From an uncultured Marvinbryantia sp. (GTDB lineage Bacteria; Bacillota; Clostridia; Lachnospirales; Lachnospiraceae): a stretch of DNA of 64,000 nucleotides. Of this stretch, positions 57,719 through 64,000 are shown one piece after another; positions within the stretch are counted from its first letter, which is position 1; each line of letters starts with the position of its first letter. The notes under the pieces are model-generated. The model was not told the DNA's origin and did not search any database. It was given only the letters and a program-made list of their open reading frames with translations. Location: NCBI RefSeq assembly GCF_905201705.1, contig NZ_CAJKOX010000008.1:67817-131816 (forward strand). The letters run 5' to 3'. The position numbers were made by a program, and so were the translations under genes.

Positions 57719-60082
57719 ATGAAGAGAACCATGAAAAAAGCTGTCAGCGTGATGACCGCAACAGCGATGGCTGCATCTCTGACGGCGACGGCTTTCGCGG
57801 AAGAGAGCGCATCAGAGTACATTGCAGCGCCGTACACGGTGGAGGAGGGCGTCGAGTGCCCGACTGAGTACTTGGCGCCGGTATTCTACGAGAATGCAGA
57901 CGGCCCGACCATCGGCGTGACGCTTGTTGGCGTGATCCAGCAGGACGGTCTGTATTTTAAAGACAGCGATAACGATCAGGAGCTGGATGTATTTGAGGAC
58001 TGGCGTCTTGGCTCGGAGGAGCGTGCGGCGGACCTGATTGGAAAGATGACGCAGGAGCAGCGTATCGCGCTTCTGAAAAATGCGCTGGTAACCAGCCCGT
58101 CTGCGACAACGGCGGACGAGGTGTATGACGAGGAGGGGAATGTTATCCTCAGCCAGCTCGTGATGCTTCCGGTGGAGGAGGATGAAAACGCAGAGGAAGA
58201 GGGCGAAGCAGACCCGATGGCGGCGCTCGGCTCCGCCTTTGATTATTCAAATGTGACGGTGGCAGAGGTACGCTCCGGTGTTCTCCGTAAGGATAACGAT
58301 ACGGAGACAGGCGCACTCTTTAACAACGCGCTGAACCAGCTGGCCGAATTTACGGCGGTATCAAAGGGCGAAGTAAATATTCCGTTTATGCTGATCTCCA
58401 ATCCGATGCTCACCGGATATCCGGCAACACAGGGCTTTGCGGCGGCTGCGATCGGCGATGGAAATTATGATCTGATTCAGAAGTTTGCGGAGCTGGATGC
58501 AGAAATCTGGGATGCAAAGGGTATCCGTCAGATGTATGGTCCGCAGATCGACCTGATTACGGATCCGCGCTGGAGCCGTAACGAGACGACCTATACCGAG
58601 GATCCGGAAGTAATGTCCGGTATCGCAAATGCGTTGGTTGTCGGCTATCAGCACGGTACAGACGGCGCGCAGGACGGCGATGTTGGTCTGATCATGAAGC
58701 ATTTTCCGGGCGATGGCGCTGCGGAAAATGGATTTGAATCGCACTATGGCATGGGACAGTGGCGCATTTACGCTACCGAGGGCTCCCTGGAGAAATATCA
58801 GCTCGTTGGCTTCCAGGCTGCAGTAGACGCAGGTGTTGCAGGTATCATGCCGAGCTACAGCCGTCCGGCTACTGACGGACGCAGCGCAGCACAGAGCTAT
58901 AAGGGCGTTGAGATCACTCCGGAGGAAATCGGAAGTGCATACAATACCACGATGCTTCAGACGCTGCTGAAGGATACGATGGGCTTTGACGGCTTTATTA
59001 ACTCCGATTCCAACATTATTACAAACCAGTTCTGGGGCGCAGAGGATATGACTGAGGCGGAGCGCTATGCGGCTGTTATCAACGCGGGCTGCGACGTTGT
59101 CGGCGACGGCTTCAGCGCAACGATGGATCTGACGTCTGTTACGGAAGCGGTGACATCCGGTCTGGTGACAGAGGAAGCATTTACACGCGCAACCACAAAC
59201 CGTATGGTATCCTATTTCGATATGGGTATGTTTGACAACCCGTACCGCGATGCGGCAGAGAGCAAGGCGCTCGGTGAAGAGAAGGCGGACGAAATTTCCG
59301 CTATGAAGACAGAAATAAACCAGAAATCGGTTGTTCTGATGAAGAACCATGAGAACGCACTGCCGCTTTCCGATACCTCCAAGAAGGTTTATGTTGCATC
59401 CTTTACGGCAAACGGAGAGGATGAGACGGCTCTGGAAAACTGGACGGCTGCCTTTGAAGGCGCCGGCTACACGCTTGTTGAAAGTGCAGAAGAAGCGGAC
59501 ATCGCATTCCTGGATGTGGTTCCGGGCGGCGTTTCCATGAGCGCGGAGTACATGGCAGTTCTGGACCTGGCAGACGGTCTGGAGGTTGACCAGGTGAGCA
59601 CGGAAGACCAGACAGAAAAGACCGGCGAGACAGTTGATGTTACAACGCTGTCTGACGTGGATGATATTGCGGACATCGCAGATGCGGTACATGCAAACGG
59701 CGGTATCGTAGCGGCATCTGTAAACATCTCTAATCCGTGGATTCTGACGAATCTGGAGCCGTATTGTGACGCTCTGCTCGGTTCCTTCTCCACATCGGTG
59801 GAGGGACGTATGGACGTTCTGACCGGCGCTTACAATCCGACCGGTAAGCTTCCGGTAACGATGGTATCCTGTGATGCGGTGATCGCAGTAAATGATACGG
59901 ACATCGATGGCACGACTTATCCGGTTTGCGTATCCCCGAACGATGTTCCGGGCTGCGACAAGGACCAGTACATCGCAGAGGACGTGCTTGCACAGTCCCC
60001 GTCCGGCAGCTATGCTTACCAGGATGCGGACGGCAACGTATATGCTCTGAGCTATGGTCTGAGCTATGATGCGGCAGAGTAA
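57719..60082 (+). CDS. Secreted GH3 glycoside hydrolase, paralogue 1
   Basis: This 787-residue protein has a signal peptide (KKAVSVMTATAMAASLTATA, cleavage after AFA), then a GH3 TIM barrel and alpha/beta sandwich. A calcium-loop-like DSDNDQELDVFED sits near residue 82. Active-site elements are K327-H328 (IMKHFPGDGAAENG) and the probable nucleophile D430 (GFDGFINSDSN). The C-terminal domain has NQKSVVLMKNHENALPL and YNPTGKLPVTM. There is no fibronectin-like domain and no membrane or cell-wall anchor, so it should be released. AAAGGAGG precedes the ATG. It shares long identical stretches with the next gene, indicating tandem duplication. Confidence 0.92.
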   Translation: MKRTMKKAVSVMTATAMAASLTATAFAEESASEYIAAPYTVEEGVECPTEYLAPVFYENADGPTIGVTLVGVIQQDGLYFKDSDNDQELDVFEDWRLGSEERAADLIGKMTQEQRIALLKNALVTSPSATTADEVYDEEGNVILSQLVMLPVEEDENAEEEGEADPMAALGSAFDYSNVTVAEVRSGVLRKDNDTETGALFNNALNQLAEFTAVSKGEVNIPFMLISNPMLTGYPATQGFAAAAIGDGNYDLIQKFAELDAEIWDAKGIRQMYGPQIDLITDPRWSRNETTYTEDPEVMSGIANALVVGYQHGTDGAQDGDVGLIMKHFPGDGAAENGFESHYGMGQWRIYATEGSLEKYQLVGFQAAVDAGVAGIMPSYSRPATDGRSAAQSYKGVEITPEEIGSAYNTTMLQTLLKDTMGFDGFINSDSNIITNQFWGAEDMTEAERYAAVINAGCDVVGDGFSATMDLTSVTEAVTSGLVTEEAFTRATTNRMVSYFDMGMFDNPYRDAAESKALGEEKADEISAMKTEINQKSVVLMKNHENALPLSDTSKKVYVASFTANGEDETALENWTAAFEGAGYTLVESAEEADIAFLDVVPGGVSMSAEYMAVLDLADGLEVDQVSTEDQTEKTGETVDVTTLSDVDDIADIADAVHANGGIVAASVNISNPWILTNLEPYCDALLGSFSTSVEGRMDVLTGAYNPTGKLPVTMVSCDAVIAVNDTDIDGTTYPVCVSPNDVPGCDKDQYIAEDVLAQSPSGSYAYQDADGNVYALSYGLSYDAAE

Positions 60083-60110
60083 AAATTGACCAAAATGACA
60101 GGGCGGGAGT

Positions 60111-60292
60111 CTGCGCTGAAAAAGACATATTACACAAAAATGAATCCGACTCGCGGTAAAAACAGTGCTATTTGCGGCAAAAAATAGCGCTTGCGTCGGG
60201 AAAATGGGAGTGCCCGTATTTTGCGGGCACTTCTTTTTTGTGCAAAAGTGTGATATGCTAGGGAAAATGAACCAATGACCGTGCGTATTGGT
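60111..60292 (+). promoter_or_regulatory. Phased box array, extended -10 and operator before the second secreted GH3
   Basis: Boxes: CTGCG 60111, TACACAAAAA 60131, TCGCG 60151, TTGCG 60172 and 60191, TTTTTTGTGC 60234, extended -10 TGATATGCT (TATGCT 60254-60259), then ACCAAT (60271) / ATTGGT (60287). The spacings of all elements equal those before the gene at 57719 although the sequence between them differs. Confidence 0.6.
60210..60239 (+). terminator. Intrinsic terminator between the two GH3 paralogues
   Basis: GTGCCCG (60210-60216) and CGGGCAC (60224-60230) followed by TTCTTTTTT. It ends the first GH3 transcript immediately upstream of the second GH3 promoter. Confidence 0.85.
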
Positions 60293-60333
60293 TTAATTTT
60301 ACAAAACTTCATATCAAAAAGGAGGATAATTGT

Positions 60334-62847
60334 ATGAAGAAAACTATGAAAAAGGCTGTCAGCGTAATGACCGCAACCGCGATGGCAGCGTCTCTGACGG
60401 CAACCGCTTTTGCGGAAGAAGGCGGAGCAGAGTACATTGCAGCGCCGTACAGCATCGACGCAGAGCAGCAGGGACCGACGGAGTATCTTGCCCCGGTGTT
60501 CTATGAGAACGCGGATGGACCGACTATCGGCGTTACGCTGGTTGGCGTGATCCAGCAGGACGGTCTTTACTTCAAAGACAGCGACAACGACCAGGAGCTG
60601 GACGCATTTGAGGACTGGCGTCTTTCTACAGACGAGCGTGTGGCGGACCTTCTCACAAAGCTGAACAGAGAGCAGCGCGTGGGTCTGCTGGTAAATCAGC
60701 TTATGTGCAGCCCGACCGCAAAATCAGCGGAAGAAGTTTACGATGAAGAAGGCAATGTTATTTTCAGCCAGCTTATGACGGTAACTCCGGATGCGCTGCA
60801 TATGGTACTTGCAGAAGAAGAGGAAGAGGGCGAAGAAGGAGATTTTGCTTCGAAAGCTGCAGGGGCAGCGGCAGGCATGGGTGCGGAAGCACGTCCGAAC
60901 AGCACCGGCGAGATGCTTACCTTTGAGAGTCGTTCCGGCGTACTTCGTGTGACAACGGATGCAGAGACCGGCGCACTGTGGACAAACGCAGTAAACATGA
61001 CGGCAGAGTATGCGGCAGTTGCCAAGAGCGAGCCGACCGTTCCGTTCACTATTATTTCCAACCCGCAGGCGATCTATGCTGCTCCGGGTACCCAGGGCTA
61101 TGCAGCCGCTGTTATGGGCGATGTTGCAGCGGGCGGAGACTACAGCCTGATCGAGCGCTGGGCAGATATCGACAGACAGGTATGGGATGCAAAGGGCATC
61201 AGCCGTATGTACGGTCCGCAGATCGACCTTATCACAGACCCGCGCTGGAACCGCAACAACGGTACTTATTCTGAGGTTCCGGAAGTAACGGCGGGCATCG
61301 CTTCCGCACTGGTATCCGGTTATCAGACGGGAACAGACGGCGCGCAGGACGGCGATGTCGCTCTGATCATGAAGCACTTCCCGGGTGACGGCGCAGCTTA
61401 CAACGGCTACGAGTCCCACAATAAGATCGGTGAGTGGCGTGTATACCAGACTGAGGGTTCTCTGGAGAAATATCAGCTTCCGGGCTTTGCAGCGGCAATC
61501 GACGCAGGCGTTGCGGGCATTATGCCGGGTTACAGCCGTCCGGCGGACGAAGGCACCTACGGCAGCGTGGCACAGAGCTACCAGGGCGTGGAGCTTGACC
61601 CGGAACAGCTTGCAAATGCGTACAACACCACCATCCTTGGCACATTGCTGAAGGATACGATGGGCTTTGACGGCTTTATCAATACCGATTCCGGTATCGT
61701 GGAAAGGGGTATGCAGTTCGGTGCGGAGGATCTGACCGTTCCGGAACGTATCGCGGCAATCATCAACGCAGGTTCTGATGTAATCGGCGACTGGTTCAGC
61801 GGCATTAACTGGGATGCTTTCTACGAAGCATATGACCAGGGTCTCATCGAGCAGGAAGCGCTTGACCGTGCAAACGGCAATACGCTGGCGGCTGTTTTCG
61901 ATATGGGACAGTTTGAGAATCCGTATAAGGATGTAGAAGAGAGCAAGGCAACCCTGGATGGTCTGGCAGCAGATATTGAAGCAATCGGTACTGAGCTGAG
62001 CCAGAAATCCGTTGTTCTGATGAAGAACCATGAGAACGTGCTTCCGCTGGCAGATACCTCCAAGAGCGTTTACGTTGCATCCTTCACCAACGCGGGCGAG
62101 GATGAAGCAGCTCTGGAAAGCTGGACGGCAGCATTTGAAGCGGCTGGTTACACCATCGCAGGCAGCGCGGAAGAAGCGGACATCGCATTCCTGGATGTAG
62201 TTCCGGGCGGCGTTTCCAACAGCAACACTTTCATGAATGTTATCGACCTGGTAGACGAGCTGGAGGTTGACGAAGTAAATCATCCGACAGATGCATCCAA
62301 GACAGGTGAGACAGTAGAAGCTACCACTCTGATGGATGTAGAGGATATTCCGGGAATTGCAGACGCGGTACATGCAAACGGCGGTATCGTAATCGCTTCC
62401 ATCGACATCAGCAGCCAGTGGATCCTTACAAACCTTGAGCCGTACTGCGACGGTCTGATCGGTTCCTTCAAGACTCCGGTTTCCGCACGTATGGATGTGC
62501 TCACAGGCGCTTACAACCCGACCGGTAAGCTTCCGGTAACGATGGTTTCCTGCAACGAAGTGATCGCAGTAAACGAAGTGACCGCAGAAAACGGCGAGAC
62601 CTATGAAATCTGTGTATCCCCGAACGATGTTCCGGGTTATGACAAAGACCAGTATATCGCAGAGGATGTGCTTGCACAGTCTCCGTCCGGCAGCTTTGCA
62701 TACCAGGATGCAGACGGCAACCTGTACAGCGCATGGTATGGTCTGAGCTATGATTCCGCAGAAGCGGCTGCAGAGGATGCAGCAGAAGAAGCTGCAGAGA
62801 CAGAAGCAGTAACCGAGGCGGCTGAAACAGAAACAGAGGCGGCGTAA
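60334..62847 (+). CDS. Secreted GH3 glycoside hydrolase, paralogue 2
   Basis: This 837-residue paralogue has an almost identical signal peptide and the same layout: calcium-loop-like DSDNDQELDAFED, KHFPGDGAAYNG, probable nucleophile D452 (GFDGFINTDSG) and NQ/SQKSVVLMKNHEN. It differs by an inserted acidic segment near residues 160-180 and by an alanine/glutamate-rich C-terminal tail of about 30 residues (EAAAEDAAEEAAETEAVTEA) absent from paralogue 1. The active-site surroundings differ (NTDSGIVERG against NSDSNIITNQ), suggesting different substrate preference. AAAGGAGG precedes the ATG. Confidence 0.92.
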   Translation: MKKTMKKAVSVMTATAMAASLTATAFAEEGGAEYIAAPYSIDAEQQGPTEYLAPVFYENADGPTIGVTLVGVIQQDGLYFKDSDNDQELDAFEDWRLSTDERVADLLTKLNREQRVGLLVNQLMCSPTAKSAEEVYDEEGNVIFSQLMTVTPDALHMVLAEEEEEGEEGDFASKAAGAAAGMGAEARPNSTGEMLTFESRSGVLRVTTDAETGALWTNAVNMTAEYAAVAKSEPTVPFTIISNPQAIYAAPGTQGYAAAVMGDVAAGGDYSLIERWADIDRQVWDAKGISRMYGPQIDLITDPRWNRNNGTYSEVPEVTAGIASALVSGYQTGTDGAQDGDVALIMKHFPGDGAAYNGYESHNKIGEWRVYQTEGSLEKYQLPGFAAAIDAGVAGIMPGYSRPADEGTYGSVAQSYQGVELDPEQLANAYNTTILGTLLKDTMGFDGFINTDSGIVERGMQFGAEDLTVPERIAAIINAGSDVIGDWFSGINWDAFYEAYDQGLIEQEALDRANGNTLAAVFDMGQFENPYKDVEESKATLDGLAADIEAIGTELSQKSVVLMKNHENVLPLADTSKSVYVASFTNAGEDEAALESWTAAFEAAGYTIAGSAEEADIAFLDVVPGGVSNSNTFMNVIDLVDELEVDEVNHPTDASKTGETVEATTLMDVEDIPGIADAVHANGGIVIASIDISSQWILTNLEPYCDGLIGSFKTPVSARMDVLTGAYNPTGKLPVTMVSCNEVIAVNEVTAENGETYEICVSPNDVPGYDKDQYIAEDVLAQSPSGSFAYQDADGNLYSAWYGLSYDSAEAAAEDAAEEAAETEAVTEAAETETEAA

Positions 62848-62878
62848 CGTCACATTCAGCAGCTTTGCAATTCAAAAT

Positions 62879-62916
62879 GGAGGTATCCGTATCTTGCGGA
62901 TACCTCCGCTGTATTT
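62879..62916 (+). terminator. Hairpin terminator after the second GH3
   Basis: GGAGGTATCCG (62879-62889) and CGGATACCTCC (62897-62907) form a perfect 11-bp stem followed by GCTGTATTTT. The T-run is weak but the stem is strong. Confidence 0.7.
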
Positions 62917-63019
62917 TAAAATTATCTGCTTGTGCGGCTTCTGATCCAAAGGCTCGTCTGCATTGCAATAAAACGTATGCAAATGTTCTGCTGGATTGCA
63001 GCTGAACGGGCGGGTGATT

Positions 63020-63166
63020 TTGCGCCGGAAAAGACAGATTACACAAAAACGAAGATAAATTACGACGAAATATGCTTATTCACGACACAAATACACATTC
63101 ACGACAGAAAAAGGCGGATATCTGTTTTTTTGGGTGCTTCTTTTTTGTGCAAAAGTGTGGTATTCT
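63020..63166 (+). promoter_or_regulatory. Phased box array and extended -10 before the small secreted protein gene
   Basis: Boxes: TTGCG 63020, TACACAAAAA 63040, TTACG 63060, TCACG 63080 and 63099, TTTTTTGTGC 63141, extended -10 TGGTATTCT (TATTCT 63161-63166). The layout matches the GH3 promoters to within 2 bp although the gene is unrelated. The ACCAAT/ATTGGT operator is missing here. The gap 62917-63019 holds nothing else I recognise. Confidence 0.55.
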
Positions 63167-63241
63167 ATTCTATATAAAATAACAATATTAAGGGGTGTCC
63201 TGTCGGGGCTTTCCCCTTCGGTGAAAGGAGAATGATTTATC

Positions 63242-63829
63242 ATGAAAAAGAGATTTGTTGTAGCGCTGATGGCAATGATGATGGTTCCGGCAACCGTATC
63301 TGCAGCAGACGTAAATATGGAGCTGAATTATGAAGCAGCTCCGGAGGATTACGAGGGTACCTGGACGCTGGTAAATGCGTACACCGCAGACGACGGCGTT
63401 ATTGATGTGGCTGAGGATGCCTGCACACTGGAGCTTGAGCTGAGCATTGATGCAAACAAGCTGGTAGACGAGGCTGCTTACATCCATGCAGACGCGATCA
63501 ACCTCAAGGGAACCATGTCCTTCTCTCATGACGACATCGATGTAGACGATTACAAGTGCTCCGGAAGCTGGGAGAACTGGACAACCGTAGATGTTGTCGG
63601 CGAAGGCGAGTGCAATTTCAGTGGTGCAGATAAATTCAAAATCCGTGACGACGACGAGGGCGTTTTCTTCGACGTAATCACAGGCGTTGAAATCGACGAC
63701 ATGGAGCTTTTCGATGTAATCGGCCTGAACGCAGACGGACAGCTCATCGTTGGCTACTCTGAGGATCACATCGAGAAGGATGCTGACGCAGAGTGGGAGT
63801 ACGCTTACATTTTCGAAAAAGCAGAGTAA
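63242..63829 (+). CDS. Small secreted acidic protein, lipocalin-like pattern
   Basis: This 195-residue protein has a signal peptide (MKKRFVVALMAMMMVPATV, cleavage after SAA) and a mature part of about 174 residues that is strongly acidic and beta-rich. The opening EGTWTLVNAYTADDGVIDV and the alternating strands recall lipocalin-like or calycin folds, but no family is certain. AAAGGAG lies 11 nt before the ATG. Its promoter matches those of the two secreted GH3 genes, so it is probably produced with them; it may bind a product, calcium or a cell-surface partner. Confidence 0.75.
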   Translation: MKKRFVVALMAMMMVPATVSAADVNMELNYEAAPEDYEGTWTLVNAYTADDGVIDVAEDACTLELELSIDANKLVDEAAYIHADAINLKGTMSFSHDDIDVDDYKCSGSWENWTTVDVVGEGECNFSGADKFKIRDDDEGVFFDVITGVEIDDMELFDVIGLNADGQLIVGYSEDHIEKDADAEWEYAYIFEKAE

Positions 63830-63831
63830 GG

Positions 63832-63918
63832 GAAAGATTATCAGATGCAGCTGGCATGAGGAAAGGCTGTCTGATGTGGCTGGCATAAGGCAAGACCATC
63901 CGATGCGGCTGGTATACA
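63832..63918 (+). repeat. Three 29-bp imperfect tandem repeats
   Basis: Units start at 63832, 63861 and 63890, each of the form GAAAG-N6-GATG-YGGCTGGCAT-N3. The unit length is not a multiple of three and no gene spans it. Confidence 0.75.
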
Positions 63919-63925
63919 GAAGATA

Positions 63926-63954
63926 ATTGGTTACTGTGAACGGAGTGAACCAAT
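63926..63954. repeat. Copy 4 of the dispersed palindromic repeat, with altered arms
   Basis: ATTGGTT (63926-63932) and AACCAAT (63948-63954) flank ACTGTGAACGGAGTG. The core matches copies 2 and 3, but the outer arms differ and still pair with each other. Confidence 0.6.
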
Positions 63955-64000
63955 GTCATTTAGTTAAGGCAATTGAAAAAGATCAATCTGAAGGTCTAAC

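Noticed and set aside
60724..62853. 709-codon open frame on the minus strand opposite the second GH3 gene
   Set aside because: It is a mirror of a codon-biased gene (few stop codons arise on the reverse strand). The plus-strand frame has a signal peptide, ribosome binding site and GH3 motifs; the reverse product has no recognisable domain and no ribosome binding site.
63832..63918. Considered as a CRISPR remnant
   Set aside because: The units abut with no spacers and are imperfect, with no cas genes in the window.

Overview
The window reads as a chromosomal stretch from a gut-type anaerobic Firmicute, most likely a Lachnospiraceae-like clostridium. The reasons are AGGAGG-type ribosome binding sites before nearly every gene, mid-range GC, a fused pyruvate:ferredoxin oxidoreductase, a YesN/YesM-controlled CUT1 sugar transporter, BceRSAB-like and ANTAR two-component systems, a cobalamin riboswitch, and many glycoside hydrolases. 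I saw no rRNA, tRNA, CRISPR array, transposase or prophage.

Layout. (1) 1-2.6 kb: an ANTAR response regulator and a histidine kinase whose N-terminus is a catalytically dead sugar-ABC-transporter ATPase domain. (2) 2.75-3.07 kb: a compact type I toxin-antitoxin candidate (29-residue hydrophobic peptide, sequestered Shine-Dalgarno, convergent antisense RNA). (3) 3.1-8.3 kb: BceRS-BceAB-like regulator, kinase and FtsX-type ABC exporter. (4) 8.5-22 kb: a glycan locus with GH78 alpha-L-rhamnosidase, a discoidin-like protein, divergent YesN/YesM, CUT1 ABC transporter, DUF2264 protein and GH2 beta-glucuronidase. Together these suggest import and intracellular breakdown of rhamnose/glucuronate-capped oligosaccharides. 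(5) 22.3-25.5 kb: BioY under a likely BirA operator, a DUF1284 protein, and HflK/HflC. (6) 25.5-33.6 kb: a cobalamin riboswitch upstream of a NikABCDE/Opp-like ABC importer, a second (type I) binding protein and an AstE/AspA-like zinc deacylase.

(7) 33.6-42.6 kb: a large STAND (NB-ARC/TPR) NTPase followed by a degenerate zinc-ribbon secreted repeat protein, a transglutaminase-like protein, a zinc-ribbon membrane protein and a WG-repeat protein. Several share upstream boxes and a structured leader. (8) 42.8-47 kb: nifJ and a small membrane protein. (9) 47.3-64 kb: beta-glycoside utilisation, comprising a membrane-anchored GH3 with reversed domain order, GH2 beta-galactosidase-like enzyme, GPH symporter, a LytTR two-component system, a MerR regulator, two secreted GH3 paralogues and a small secreted acidic protein.

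The strongest candidates for undescribed biology are four. First, the pseudo-ABC/histidine-kinase fusion with its ANTAR partner. Second, the cobalamin-riboswitch importer plus deacylase. Third, a helically phased box array placed at the same distance from the -10 element upstream of four secreted-protein genes around the LytTR system. Fourth, the STAND/zinc-ribbon cluster with its shared leader. A small family of palindromic repeats (four copies) is scattered through the window, and one copy encodes the last residues of the STAND protein. All functional statements are from sequence reading alone; no database search was run.
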